Notes: generated from the sequence alone by a model not told the origin. A stretch of 64,000 nucleotides of DNA from Streptomyces sp. HUAS ZL42 (GCF_040782645.1 NZ_CP160403.1:8529001-8593000), one strand, 5' to 3'. Shown: positions 36,099 through 45,399, numbered from the stretch's first letter. Program-made: numbers and translations.

Positions 36099-36527
36099 TC
36101 AGTCGGCCACGGCCTTCTGGGCCAGCACCTTCTCGATCGTGACACGGACCAGCAGTTCACCCGGGACGCCGTTGCGGGCGCCGAACTCCGCGGCGCGCTC
36201 CTCGCCCATGTACCGGGCCGCGATGAGGGTGGCCCAGTGCCGGATCTCGTCGAGCTCCTCCGAGATCCGGGCCCGGCCCCGGAGCACGACGTAGTCGTAC
36301 GGCGGCCGGTCGTCGTCCACGCACACGGCGACCCGGCCGTCCCGGGCCAGATTGCGTCCCTTCACGCTCTCCTTCCCGGTGTTGAACACCACTTCGTCGC
36401 CCGCTAGCAGGAACCAGATCGGTGTCACGTGCGGGCTGCCGTCCGCCCGCACGGTCGACAGCTTTCCGGTGCGCGTGCCGTAGGAGACGAACGCCCGCCA
36501 TTCGGTGTCGGTCATCTTCCGTGCCAT
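36099..36527 (-). CDS. PPOX-class (F420/FMN-dependent) oxidoreductase
   Basis: A 142-residue split-barrel protein: GKLSTVRADGSPHVTPIWFL, VVFNTGKESVKGRNLARDGR and PPYDYVVLRGRARI. This matches the Rv1155-like subgroup of pyridoxamine-phosphate-oxidase-related enzymes, which bind F420 or FMN. ATG at 36527 with GGAGG 8 bases upstream. Divergent from the second roadblock gene. Confidence 0.85.
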   Translation of the reverse strand: MARKMTDTEWRAFVSYGTRTGKLSTVRADGSPHVTPIWFLLAGDEVVFNTGKESVKGRNLARDGRVAVCVDDDRPPYDYVVLRGRARISEELDEIRHWATLIAARYMGEERAAEFGARNGVPGELLVRVTIEKVLAQKAVAD

Positions 36528-36618
36528 GTCCCCATCCTCCTTGCTCGCCGGCCGGTCGTGGGGAAGGCTGGCGCAGAGATCCTCCAGCCAGGGGGACATC
36601 ACACGGGGAGACCGGATC

Positions 36619-37032
36619 ATGGCGCAGAACCAGGGACTTGGCTGGCTGCTGGACGACCTGACCGAGCGCGTCGAACATGTGCGACACGCGCTGGTCCTGT
36701 CCAACGACGGGCTGGTCGCCGGAGCGAGCACGGGCCTCAGGCGCGAGGACGCGGAACATCTGGCCGCCGTGTCCTCCGGACTGCACAGCCTGGCCAAGGG
36801 CTCGGGACGCCACTTCGGCGCGGGCAAGGTGCGTCAGACGATGGTCGAGTTCGACGACGCGGTGCTGTTCGTCACCGCGGCGGGAACCGGCAGCTGTCTG
36901 TGCGTGCTCAGCGCGGCGGAGGCCGACATCGGCCAGATCGCCTACGAGATGACACTGCTCGTCAACCGGGTCGGCGAGCACCTCGACGTGGATGCCCGAC
37001 AGCCCGAGCGGACTTCAGCCGCAGACTTCTGA
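36619..37032 (+). CDS. Second roadblock/LC7 protein, CvnB paralogue
   Basis: A 137-residue protein with very high similarity to the CvnB at 34555: shared LWLLDDL-type start, LRREDAEHLAAV, SLAKG-GRHFGAG and VNRVGEHL. GGGGAG precedes the ATG. It has no DUF742 or GTPase partner next to it. It may compete with or substitute for CvnB in the adjacent conservon. Confidence 0.9.
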   Translation: MAQNQGLGWLLDDLTERVEHVRHALVLSNDGLVAGASTGLRREDAEHLAAVSSGLHSLAKGSGRHFGAGKVRQTMVEFDDAVLFVTAAGTGSCLCVLSAAEADIGQIAYEMTLLVNRVGEHLDVDARQPERTSAADF

Positions 37033-37053
37033 CCTGCTGCTTTGTCACCCCCC

Positions 37054-37068
37054 GTGGAGTTATCCACA
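37054..37068. repeat. Palindrome containing a DnaA-box-like sequence
   Basis: GTGGA-GTTA-TCCAC (37054-37067) contains TTATCCACA (37060-37068), identical to the classical DnaA box. It stands alone, upstream of the DUF6397-like gene at 37162. Confidence 0.5.
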
Positions 37069-37161
37069 GGCTTGCCGCGAGATTCGCCGAATTGGCTACG
37101 GTCTTGTTCACGGCGAACGCACACGGCGTGAGCCACTGACTCCACGGGGGAGACCGAAACG

Positions 37162-38052
37162 ATGCCGGGTAAGGCCAGCACTCTCACGAAACCGCACCGC
37201 TCGTCCTGCGCGCCGAGTCGCGCCGCGAGGGAACTGGGGCTCAGGCGAAGCGAGTTCGACCTCGCCGTGCACCTCGGGCGCATCCGGACCGTACCTGACG
37301 AAGGGGGCGGGGGACGGCGCGTCGCGCCCGCGGAGATCGAGCGGTTGCGCTCGGAGGACGGCTTCCCCGAAGCCCTGCGCGACAGGGTCCGGACCGTGGG
37401 CACCACGGACGGCGCGGCCATCCTGGAAGTGACACCGGGCAGGTTCACCCGCCTGGCCCGTCTGGGTCTTGTGGTTCCGGTGACCTTCTACCTGAACCGC
37501 TACCGCGCGGTCGTCTGGATGTATCTGGCCGAGGAAATCGAGCAGTTCGCCGCCGGGAACGAGAACGCCCGGCTGCTGAGCGGCCGTACACCGGAAACGC
37601 TCCGGGGCCAACTGGCCACCGGCCTGGACCTGCGGCCCCGCAACTGGCGGGGACGGCACCTGGGATTCCTGCTGCGGCAGGCCGAGGACCCATGGGAGCG
37701 CGCCGGTGCCGTGGCCGCCCTGCTCGACCCCGTTCAGATCGCGGAGATCGCGCAGGACCCCTATGAGCGGGCCCATCTGAACCGGTTCCGGCCGGGACCG
37801 CCCGCCCACGGCGCCCCGGGTTCGCCCGCCGCCCACCTCGCAGAGCGGATCATGACGGCGGACGACCCGGACGAGATCAGCTGGCTGAGGGCCGACCTCA
37901 CCCGAGCGCTCGAGGAGGCGCGCCTGCACCGACCCGCGCCCCGTCCGGTCCCGAGGCCCAGCCCGCCGCACTCCGCGGGGGAACAGAGGCCGCACGGTCA
38001 ACCCGAGCGAACCCGCGGTCTGTTGGGCTGGTTGCGCCGGAGAGACTCTTGA
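37162..38052 (+). CDS. DUF6397-like conserved protein
   Basis: A 296-residue cytoplasmic protein. An N-terminal helix-turn-helix-like part (ARELGLRRSEFDLAVHLGRI) and a second (LEVTPGRFTRLARLGLVVPV, YLNRYRAVVWMYLAEE) are followed by a Pro-rich tail and GLLGWLRRRDS. I recall this as a Streptomyces-specific family. A DNA-binding role is possible from the helices but unproven. ATG with GGGGGAG upstream. Confidence 0.75.
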   Translation: MPGKASTLTKPHRSSCAPSRAARELGLRRSEFDLAVHLGRIRTVPDEGGGGRRVAPAEIERLRSEDGFPEALRDRVRTVGTTDGAAILEVTPGRFTRLARLGLVVPVTFYLNRYRAVVWMYLAEEIEQFAAGNENARLLSGRTPETLRGQLATGLDLRPRNWRGRHLGFLLRQAEDPWERAGAVAALLDPVQIAEIAQDPYERAHLNRFRPGPPAHGAPGSPAAHLAERIMTADDPDEISWLRADLTRALEEARLHRPAPRPVPRPSPPHSAGEQRPHGQPERTRGLLGWLRRRDS

Positions 38053-38919
38053 CTACAGAGCCCTGAACAGGCCTTCCTGGACGACGGACACCAGCAGCCG
38101 TCCCTCCAGATCGTAGATCCGCCCACGGGCGAGGCCCCGGCCGCCGGTGGCGATCGGCGACTCCTGGTCGTAGAGGAACCACTCGTCCGCGCGGAACGGG
38201 CGGTGGAACCACATCGCGTGGTCCAGCGACGCCATGTCGAAGTTCCGCGGACCCCACAGAGGTTCGACGGGGATGCGGACCGCGTCCAGGAGGGTCATGT
38301 CACTCGCGTAGGTCAGTGCGCAGGTGTGCACCAGGGGGTCGTCGCCGAGCGGCCCGACCGCGCGCATCCACACGGCGCTGCGCGGCTCGGCGCCCGTGAC
38401 GTCCTCGGCGCTCCAGCGCAGCCGGTCCACGTAGCGGATGTCGAAGGGCTGACGGCGTGCCATGCGCTCCAACTGCTCGGGCAGCGCGCCCAGATGCTCC
38501 CGGACCTCCTCCGTGACCGTCGGCAGGGACTCCGGGTCCGGGACCTTGCGGGCCGGCGGCAGCTGGTGCTCGAAGGATCCTTCCTCAGGCTTGTGAAAGG
38601 AGGCGGTGAGATTGAAGATCGTGCGGCCCTGCTGCACGGCGGTGACCCGGCGGGTCGTGAACGACCGTCCGTCCCGCACCCGCTCGACCTGGTACACGAT
38701 CGGCACGCCCGGCCGGCCCGGGCGCAGGAAGTACGCGTGCAGCGAGTGCACCGGCCGGTCGCCGTCCGTGGTGCGCCCTGCGGCCACCAGTGCCTGGCCC
38801 GCGACCTGGCCGCCGAAGACCCGCTGCAGGGACTCCTGGGGGCTGCGGCCACGGAAGATGTTGACCTCGATCTGCTCCAGGTCGAGCAGGTCGACGAGCC
38901 TCTCGGCCGGGTTCGTCAT
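38053..38919 (-). CDS. tesB: Acyl-CoA thioesterase II
   Basis: A 288-residue double-hotdog thioesterase: FRGRSPQESLQRVFGGQVAG, SLHAYFLRPG, TRRVTAVQQGRTIFNLTASF and LDHAMWFHRPFRADEW. The aspartate in LTYASDMTLLDA matches the catalytic Asp region. It hydrolyses acyl-CoA to free acid and CoA. ATG at 38919, 19 bases after the helicase stop on the same strand. Confidence 0.93.
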   Translation of the reverse strand: MTNPAERLVDLLDLEQIEVNIFRGRSPQESLQRVFGGQVAGQALVAAGRTTDGDRPVHSLHAYFLRPGRPGVPIVYQVERVRDGRSFTTRRVTAVQQGRTIFNLTASFHKPEEGSFEHQLPPARKVPDPESLPTVTEEVREHLGALPEQLERMARRQPFDIRYVDRLRWSAEDVTGAEPRSAVWMRAVGPLGDDPLVHTCALTYASDMTLLDAVRIPVEPLWGPRNFDMASLDHAMWFHRPFRADEWFLYDQESPIATGGRGLARGRIYDLEGRLLVSVVQEGLFRAL

Positions 38920-38938
38920 GGGTGGGATTCTCCTTGGC

Positions 38939-41452
38939 TCACAGCTGGCCGACGTCGGTGACACGGACGACGGCGCGACCCTCGGCGTCGGAGGCCGCCA
39001 GGTCGACCTCCGCGCTGATGCCCCAGTCGTGATCGCCGTTGGGGTCGTCGAAGATCTGCCGGACACGCCACAGACCGTTCTGCGGCTCCTGCTCGATGAC
39101 GAGCAGCTTGGGGCCCCGGGCGTCCGGGCCGGTGCCGAGGTCGTCGTACTCGTCCCAGTACTTGTCCATCGCATCGCCCCAGGCCTGGGCGTCCCATCCG
39201 GACTCCGCGTCCATCTCGCCGAGTTCCTCGACCTGGTCGAGGGCGGCGAGCTCCACGCGGCGGAACATGGCGTTGCGGACGAGCACGCGGAACGCGCGCG
39301 CGTTGGTGGTGACCGGCTTGACCTCGTCGGCCTTCTCCTGGGCCTCCTCGGCCGTCATCTCCTCCGGGTTGGCGAGCTGCTCCCACTCGTCCAGGAGGCT
39401 GGAGTCGACCTGGCGCACCATCTCGCCGAGCCACTCGATCAGGTCCTGGAGATCCTCGGACTTGAGGTCGTCCGGGATGTTGTGGTCGAGGGCCTTGTAG
39501 GCGCTGGCGAGGTAGCGCAGCACGATGCCCTCGGTGCGGGCCAGTTCGTAGAAGGACACCAACTCCGTGAAGGACAGCGCGCGTTCGTACATGTCCCGGA
39601 TGACGGACTTCGGGGACAGGGGATGGTCGCCGACCCAGGGATGGCTCTTGCGGTACGTGTTGTACGCGTGGAAGAGCAACTCCTCCAGGGGCTTCGGGTA
39701 CGTGATGTCCTGGAGGCGCTCCATGCGCTCCTCGTACTCGACGCCGTCTGCCTTCATCGCGGCCACGGCCTCGCCCTTCGCCTTGTTCAGCTGGGCGACG
39801 AGGATCTGCCGCGGGTCGTCCAGAGTGGACTCCACGACGGACACCATGTCCAGGGCGTAGGACGGCGATTCGGGATCGAGGAGCTCGAACGCGGCGAGCG
39901 CGAAGGTGGACAGCGGCTGGTTGAGGGCGAAGTCCTGCTGGAGGTCCACGGTGAGGCGGACGATACGGCCCTCGGCGTCCGGCGCGTCGAGTTTCTCCAC
40001 GATGCCGCCGTCGAGCAGCGAGCGATAGATCGCGATCGCCCGGCGGATGTGCCTCAGCTGCTGCCTGCGCGGCTCGTGGTTGTCCTCCAGCAGGCTGCGC
40101 ATCGCCTCGAAGGCGTTGCCGGGCCGGGCGATCACCGACAGCAGCATCGTGTGCGTCACCCGGAAACGGGACGTCAGCGGCTCCGGTTCGGACTCGATGA
40201 GCTTCTCGAAGGTGTTCTCCGTCCAGGCGACGAAGCCCTCCGGTGCCTTCTTGCGGACCACCTTCCGGCGCTTCTTCGGGTCGTCTCCCGCCTTGGCGAG
40301 AGCCTTCTCGTTCTCGATGACGTGCTCCGGCGCCTGGGCCACGACGAAGCCCGCCGTGTCGAAGCCCGCGCGCCCGGCACGACCCGCGATCTGGTGGAAC
40401 TCACGGGCGCGCAGGGTGCGGACGCGGTTGCCGTCGTACTTGGTCAGGGCCGTGAACAGGACGGTGCGGATGGGGACGTTCACGCCGACACCGAGGGTGT
40501 CCGTGCCGCAGATGACCTTCAGCAGGCCGGCCTGCGCCAGCTTCTCCACCAGACGCCGGTACTTGGGCAGCATGCCGGCGTGATGGACGCCGATGCCGTG
40601 GCGCACATAACGGGAGAGGTTACGGCCGAACTTGGTGGTGAAGCGGAAGTTGCCGATCAGCTCGGCGATCTGCTCCTTCTCCTCACGCGTGCACATGTTG
40701 ATGCTCATCAGCGCCTGCGCCCGCTCCACGGCCTGCGCCTGCGTGAAGTGCACGATGTACACCGGGGCCTGCTTGGTCTCGAGCAGATCGGTGAGTGTCT
40801 CCGTGAGCGGGGTGTACCGGTACTCGTAGGAGAGCGGCACCGGCCGGGTGGCGGAGCGGACCACCGTGGTGGGCCGTTTGGTGCGGCGGCTGAGGTCCTT
40901 CTCGAAGAAGGAGACGTCGCCGAGCGTGGCCGACATGAGGATGAACTGCGCCTGAGGAAGCTCAAGAAGGGGGATCTGCCAGGCCCAGCCGCGGTCGCCC
41001 TCGGCGTAGAAGTGGAACTCGTCCATGACGACCTGGCCCACGTCCGCGTTCCTGCCGTCGCGCAGCGCGATCGACGCGAGCACCTCGGCGGTGCAGCAGA
41101 TGACCGGGGCGTCGGCGTTGACGGACGCGTCGCCGGTGAGCATGCCGACGTTCTCCGTGCCGAAGATCTTGCAGAGCTCGAAGAACTTCTCCGAGACCAG
41201 CGCCTTGATCGGAGCGGTGTAGAAGGTGACCTCGTCACGGGCCAGCGCGGCGAAGTGCGCACCCGCGGCGATCATGCTCTTGCCGGAGCCGGTGGGCGTC
41301 GACACGATCACGTTCGCGCCGGAGACCACCTCGATCAGCGCCTCCTCCTGATGGGGGTAGAGCGTGAGACCGCGCTCCTGGGCCCACGACTCGAAGGCTT
41401 CGTAGAGGGCGTCGGGGTCGGCGGTCGGCGGCAGCTGATCGATGAGGGTCAC
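38939..41452 (-). CDS. Ski2-like DEAD/DEAH RNA helicase (DUF3516)
   Basis: An 837-residue superfamily 2 helicase. Motif I is STPTGSGKSMIAAG, motif Ia TAPIKALVSEKF, motif II VMDEFHFYAEGDRGW, motif III FILMSATLGD and motif VI QIAGRAGRAGFDTAGF. The C-terminal ~350 residues (DUF3516 region) end VVRVTDVGQL. It is conserved in actinobacteria and probably acts in RNA turnover. The GTG at 41452 (GVTLIDQLPP region) is chosen; the longer frame upstream lacks a ribosome site. Confidence 0.92.
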   Translation of the reverse strand: MTLIDQLPPTADPDALYEAFESWAQERGLTLYPHQEEALIEVVSGANVIVSTPTGSGKSMIAAGAHFAALARDEVTFYTAPIKALVSEKFFELCKIFGTENVGMLTGDASVNADAPVICCTAEVLASIALRDGRNADVGQVVMDEFHFYAEGDRGWAWQIPLLELPQAQFILMSATLGDVSFFEKDLSRRTKRPTTVVRSATRPVPLSYEYRYTPLTETLTDLLETKQAPVYIVHFTQAQAVERAQALMSINMCTREEKEQIAELIGNFRFTTKFGRNLSRYVRHGIGVHHAGMLPKYRRLVEKLAQAGLLKVICGTDTLGVGVNVPIRTVLFTALTKYDGNRVRTLRAREFHQIAGRAGRAGFDTAGFVVAQAPEHVIENEKALAKAGDDPKKRRKVVRKKAPEGFVAWTENTFEKLIESEPEPLTSRFRVTHTMLLSVIARPGNAFEAMRSLLEDNHEPRRQQLRHIRRAIAIYRSLLDGGIVEKLDAPDAEGRIVRLTVDLQQDFALNQPLSTFALAAFELLDPESPSYALDMVSVVESTLDDPRQILVAQLNKAKGEAVAAMKADGVEYEERMERLQDITYPKPLEELLFHAYNTYRKSHPWVGDHPLSPKSVIRDMYERALSFTELVSFYELARTEGIVLRYLASAYKALDHNIPDDLKSEDLQDLIEWLGEMVRQVDSSLLDEWEQLANPEEMTAEEAQEKADEVKPVTTNARAFRVLVRNAMFRRVELAALDQVEELGEMDAESGWDAQAWGDAMDKYWDEYDDLGTGPDARGPKLLVIEQEPQNGLWRVRQIFDDPNGDHDWGISAEVDLAASDAEGRAVVRVTDVGQL

Positions 41453-41597
41453 GCCCCCATCTTGCCTGCCCGCACACCCGATGGGGGAATCGCATGCCGG
41501 CCCGAAGATCACGACCGCTACGCTGTGTCGCCGACGGAGCGTCATCGCACCCGGTCAACTGGACAGCGGCACACGAGGAATGGGGCGGGCAACGGCC

Positions 41598-42392
41598 ATG
41601 ATGGGACCAGCACACTCACTGTCGGGCGCCGCGGCCTGGCTCGGCGTCGGAGCGGCGGCCGCCGCGGCCGGGCACCCGATGCCCTGGCCGGTCCTCCTCT
41701 GTGGGGCGCTGATCTGCGCCGGTGCCGCGCTCGCCCCGGACCTCGACCACAAGGCAGCGACCATCTCCCGGTCCTTCGGCCCGCTCTCCAGGTGGCTGTG
41801 CGAGATCGTCGACAAGCTCTCGTACGCCGTCTACAAGGCCACGAGGAAGCAGGGCGACCCGCGCCGCTCCGGCGGGCACCGGACGCTCACGCACACCTGG
41901 CTGTGGGCGGCGCTGATCGGTGCGGGGACCTCCGCCGTGGCGATCACCGGCGGCCGCTGGGCGGTGCTGGCGATCCTCTTCGTACACATGGTGCTGGCGA
42001 TCGAGGGGCTGCTGTGGCGGGCGGCCCGCGGTTCCAGCAGCGACGTCCTCGTGTGGCTGCTGGCCGCCACCACCGCGTGGATCCTCGCGGGTGTCCTGGA
42101 CAAGCCCGGAAACGGCTCGGACTGGTTGTTCACGGCTCCGGGCCAGGAGTATCTCTGGCTGGGACTGCCGATCGTGCTGGGGGCCCTGGTGCACGACATC
42201 GGCGACGCGCTGACCGTCTCCGGCTGCCCGATCCTGTGGCCCATACCGGTGGGCCGCAAGCGCTGGTACCCGATCGGCCCGCCGAAGGCCATGCGGTTCC
42301 GGGCGGGCAGCTGGGTCGAGCTGAGGGTGCTGATGCCGGTGTTCATGGTGCTCGGCGGAGTGGGCGCCGCGGCCGCGCTCAATGTCATCTGA
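41598..42392 (+). CDS. Integral membrane metal-dependent hydrolase (YdjM-like)
   Basis: A protein of about 264 residues with several membrane segments and the family motif ALAPDLDHKAAT, then SGGHRTLTHTWLWA and VHDIGDALT, whose His/Asp residues bind metal. A GAGGA lies just before an earlier in-frame ATG (41580), so the start may be 6 residues further upstream. Substrate unknown. Confidence 0.85.
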   Translation: MMGPAHSLSGAAAWLGVGAAAAAAGHPMPWPVLLCGALICAGAALAPDLDHKAATISRSFGPLSRWLCEIVDKLSYAVYKATRKQGDPRRSGGHRTLTHTWLWAALIGAGTSAVAITGGRWAVLAILFVHMVLAIEGLLWRAARGSSSDVLVWLLAATTAWILAGVLDKPGNGSDWLFTAPGQEYLWLGLPIVLGALVHDIGDALTVSGCPILWPIPVGRKRWYPIGPPKAMRFRAGSWVELRVLMPVFMVLGGVGAAAALNVI

Positions 42393-42418
42393 CGCACGCC
42401 GCCGGCGACGGTGACGGC

Positions 42419-42673
42419 TCAGGTCGCTCCGCCCTCGCCGTAGCGCCGCTCGAACCGGGCGATGCGGCCCTCCGTGTCCACGGTGCGAGCCGTGCCGGTG
42501 TGGAAGGGGTGACTCTCGGAGGAGATCTCCACGTCCACGACCGGGTAGCTCTCGCCGTCGTCCCACTCGATGGTCTGGTCGCTGGTCGCGGTGGACCGGG
42601 TGAGGAAGGCGTAGCCGGCGGCCCGGTCACGGAAGACGACGGGGTGGTAGTCGGGGTGCTTGTCCTGCTGCAT
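42419..42673 (-). CDS. rpmE2: 50S ribosomal protein L31 type B
   Basis: An 84-residue L31 of the zinc-free type: [19 protein letters not shown], then [20 protein letters not shown]. No CxxC pairs are present, as expected of the paralogue that replaces zinc-containing L31 under zinc limitation. I see no clear Zur palindrome in the 54 bases before the ATG. It follows the acidic protein gene on the same strand. Confidence 0.95.
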   Translation of the reverse strand: MQQDKHPDYHPVVFRDRAAGYAFLTRSTATSDQTIEWDDGESYPVVDVEISSESHPFHTGTARTVDTEGRIARFERRYGEGGAT

Positions 42674-42727
42674 GGCGGCTCCTCGTGCGGCGGCGGGGCC
42701 CGCGGCTCGCAAACGGCACGGGGTGGG

Positions 42728-43198
42728 TCAGCCGGACAGGGCGTCCTCGTCGACGATGTGCATCGCGGCCTCCTCGGCGGAGGCTGCCGCACCGTCGATG
42801 CCCACGTCCGTGGCGATCAGCGCGCTCTCCTCGTCCTCGTGCGCCCCCTCGTCCGGCGCCACGAGCCGGCCGGAGCGGGCGGCACCGACCTCGTTGTCCA
42901 GCAGTTCCCCGTCGGTGCCCTCGCAGTCGCCGAGGTCGTCGCCGTCGGGCACACCGGGGTCCGGCAGCTCCTCCGCGAGCCGCTGGTCCAGCGTCTCGCC
43001 CTGCCGGCGCTCCGCCGCCGTCACGCCGATGTGTTCCACGGCCCACGGTCGCTCCGGAGGGGACCAGCCACGGTCGAGCGGGTCCCCGACGCCGTCGTTC
43101 TCCAGCGTGTCCTCGACGTCGAGGAGCCCCGAGTCGTCCTGGATCTCGGACGCGTCGGGCTGGTAGACGTCGTCTCCCCATCCGTCGGCGCTGTTCAC
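42728..43198 (-). CDS. Acidic DUF5709-like protein
   Basis: A 156-residue, highly acidic, probably flexible protein (DDVYQPDASEIQDDSGLLD, then PLDRGWSPPERPWAVEHIG and AERRQGETLDQRLAEE-type motif). GTG start at 43198 with GGAGG 5 bases upstream. It is upstream of rpmE2 with a 54-base gap. Function unknown. Confidence 0.8.
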   Translation of the reverse strand: MNSADGWGDDVYQPDASEIQDDSGLLDVEDTLENDGVGDPLDRGWSPPERPWAVEHIGVTAAERRQGETLDQRLAEELPDPGVPDGDDLGDCEGTDGELLDNEVGAARSGRLVAPDEGAHEDEESALIATDVGIDGAAASAEEAAMHIVDEDALSG

Positions 43199-43617
43199 GG
43201 GTACCTCCAGGGGGTGAGGCCAAGCCCGGTCCCACCGCGGTCGGCGGGCCGCCGCCGCGGGGCACGGACCGCGCCCGGCGCGAACCGGGTGCTCCCCGAG
43301 CCGGTGCCGGTATCCAGCCTTCCACCCCCGTTCGGCACCGCGCAACGGCACGGGCAGTCTCATCACGGAGACCGGCGCACGCCTCAGGGGCACCGACCGC
43401 GGAGAACTGCCCGCGGATCACCGCTCCCACGGGCAGGACGGGCACCGAGCCGGACGCCGCCCGCCCGGCGCTGCCGACTGCGGCGGCGACGGCGGGGACG
43501 CCTGCCGAGCCGGAGGGAGGCTGCCGCACGTCTTCCGCTGAAGCCGCACGGCAGCCCCCGGTGAAGCGGCACGGCAGCCCCGGTGAAGCGGTACGGCAGC
43601 CCCCGGATCTCCCCCGG
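43199..43617. other. Gene-free stretch with hairpins and tandem repeats
   Basis: 419 bases without a credible gene. The left part should hold the promoter of the acidic-protein gene. The right part, just past the exporter stop codon, holds GC-rich inverted sequences (GGCTGCCG near 43519 against CGGCAGCC in the repeats) and the three-copy tandem repeat listed separately. It probably serves as terminator for the exporter operon. Confidence 0.5.
43540..43607. repeat. Three-copy 22-23 bp tandem repeat
   Basis: Copies at 43540-43562, 43563-43584 and 43585-43607 follow GAAGCSGYACGGCAGCCCC(C)GG. The second lacks one C. Each copy contains CGGCAGCC, which can pair with GGCTGCCG about 20 bases upstream. 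The array starts 78 bases beyond the exporter stop. Copies are directly adjacent, so it is not a CRISPR. Confidence 0.8.
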
Positions 43618-45399
43618 TCACCCGTGCCAGGACCGCCACAGCGCCGCGTACGCGCCGTCCGCCGCGACCAGCTCGTCATGACTGCCCAGCTCGCTGATCC
43701 GGCCGTTCTCCACGACGGCGATGACGTCCGCGTCGTGGGCCGTGTGCAGACGGTGGGCGATGGCGACCACCGTGCGGCCGTCGAGGACGCGGGCCAGGGA
43801 CCGCTCCAGATGGCGGGCCGCACGCGGGTCGAGCAGCGAGGTCGCCTCGTCGAGGACCAGCGTGTGCGGGTCGGCCAGCACCAGCCGGGCCAACGCGATC
43901 TGCTGGGCCTGGGCCGGTGTGAGCGCGACTCCGCCCGAGCCGACCTCGGTGTCCAGGCCGTCGTCCAGCGCACGCGCCCAGTCGTCCGCGTCGACGGCGC
44001 CCAGGGCCGCCCACAGCTCGGCGTCCTCCGCCCCCGTGCGAGCAAGCCGCAAGTTGTCGCGCAGGGAACCCACGAAGACGTGGTGTTCCTGGTTGACCAG
44101 GGCGACGTGCGAGCGGACCCGCTCGGCCGTCATCCGGGACAGCTCCGCACCACCCAGGGTGATCCGGCCGTGCCGGGGCCCGTAGATGCCGGCCAGCAGA
44201 CGGCCGAGCGTGGACTTGCCCGCGCCCGAGGGGCCGACCAGCGCCAGCCGGGTCCCGGGCGCGACCTCCAGGGAGACCTTGCGCAGTACGTCCACACCTT
44301 CGCGGTAGCCGAAGTGCACCCGGTCCGCGAGCACGTCACGCCCGTCGGGGGCCAGCTCGCCGTCGCCGGCGTCCGGCTCGATGTCCCGGACGCCGACCAG
44401 CCGGGCCAGCGACACCTGTGCCACCTGCAGCTCGTCGTACCAGCGCAGGATCAGGTTCACGGGGTCGACGAGCATCTGCGCGATCAGCGCGCCCGTCGTC
44501 AGCTGGCCGATCCCGATCCAGCCCTGCAGGACGAACACCCCGCCGAGCATCAGCACCGAGCCGAGCACCGTCACATGGACGACGTTGATCACCGGGAAGA
44601 GCACAGAGCGCAGCCACAGCGTGTAGCGCTCCCAGGCCGTCCACTGCCTGATCCTCAGCTCCGACACTTCGACCCGGCGGTCGCCGAGGCGGTGGGCCTC
44701 GACGGTCCGCCCGGCGTCCACGGTCTCCGCGAGGGCGGCGGCCACGGCGGCGTACCCGGCGGCCTCCGAGCGGTAGCCGGACGGCGCCCGCTTGAAGTAC
44801 CAGCGGCAGCCCACCACCAGCAGCGGCACCGCCACCAGCACGGCGGGTGCCAGCGGTGGCGCCATGACCACCAGACCGCCGAGCAGCAGCGCCGACCACA
44901 TCACGCCGATCGTCAGCTGCGGCACGGCCTCGCGCATCGCGTTGGCGAGGCGGTCGATGTCGGTGGTGATACGGGAGAGCAGGTCGCCGGTCCCGGCCCG
45001 CTCCAGAACGCCCGGCGGCAGCCGGACCGACCGCACGAGGAAGTCCTCGCGCAGGTCGGCCAGCATCCGCTCGCCGAGCATCGCGCCGCGCAGCCGCACC
45101 TGCCGCACGAAGGCGGCCTGGACGAGGAGAGCGAGCACGAAGAGCGTGACGGTCATTCCCAGATGGAGTTCCCGGGCTCCGTCCGACACCCTCTCGACGA
45201 GGTCGCCGAGCAGCCACGGGCCCACCATCGACGCCACGGTGGCGACCGTGTTGACGGCGACGAGGAGCAGGAAGGCGCGGCGGTGCCGGCGCAACAGCTC
45301 GGCCACATAGGCGCGTACGGTGGCGGGGGCGCCGACGGGCAGGGTGTTCGCCGTCGTCGGGGCCGCCGGGTCGTACGCCGGTGGCGCTACGCCGATCAT
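43618..45399 (-). CDS. ABC exporter half-transporter, subunit 2 (catalytic Walker A)
   Basis: A 593-residue fused membrane/ATPase half-transporter with six membrane segments (about 40-320). The ATPase has intact Walker A GPSGAGKS (389-396), Walker B LVLDE (514-518) and H-loop H549. Its signature is LTPAQ (493-497) instead of LSGGQ. The ATG overlaps the stop of subunit 1. Its changes complement those of subunit 1, as in heterodimeric exporters with one consensus and one degenerate ATP site. Substrate unknown (drug, lipid or peptide). Confidence 0.93.
   Translation of the reverse strand: MIGVAPPAYDPAAPTTANTLPVGAPATVRAYVAELLRRHRRAFLLLVAVNTVATVASMVGPWLLGDLVERVSDGARELHLGMTVTLFVLALLVQAAFVRQVRLRGAMLGERMLADLREDFLVRSVRLPPGVLERAGTGDLLSRITTDIDRLANAMREAVPQLTIGVMWSALLLGGLVVMAPPLAPAVLVAVPLLVVGCRWYFKRAPSGYRSEAAGYAAVAAALAETVDAGRTVEAHRLGDRRVEVSELRIRQWTAWERYTLWLRSVLFPVINVVHVTVLGSVLMLGGVFVLQGWIGIGQLTTGALIAQMLVDPVNLILRWYDELQVAQVSLARLVGVRDIEPDAGDGELAPDGRDVLADRVHFGYREGVDVLRKVSLEVAPGTRLALVGPSGAGKSTLGRLLAGIYGPRHGRITLGGAELSRMTAERVRSHVALVNQEHHVFVGSLRDNLRLARTGAEDAELWAALGAVDADDWARALDDGLDTEVGSGGVALTPAQAQQIALARLVLADPHTLVLDEATSLLDPRAARHLERSLARVLDGRTVVAIAHRLHTAHDADVIAVVENGRISELGSHDELVAADGAYAALWRSWHG

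Noticed and set aside
37060..37068. Possible replication origin because of a perfect DnaA box
   Set aside because: Only one box, no cluster of TTGTCCACA-type boxes, and no dnaA, dnaN or rpmH nearby.
42674..42727. Zur operator before L31 type B
   Set aside because: The zinc-free L31 is often Zur-controlled, but I find no AT-rich palindrome in this GC-rich gap.
38606..43564. Very long open frame of 1652 codons on the plus strand
   Set aside because: It is antisense to the thioesterase and RNA helicase genes and then crosses the membrane hydrolase, L31 and acidic-protein genes. It is a high-GC shadow frame with no domain.
43540..43607. CRISPR-like array
   Set aside because: The three copies are directly adjacent without spacers, and no cas gene is present.
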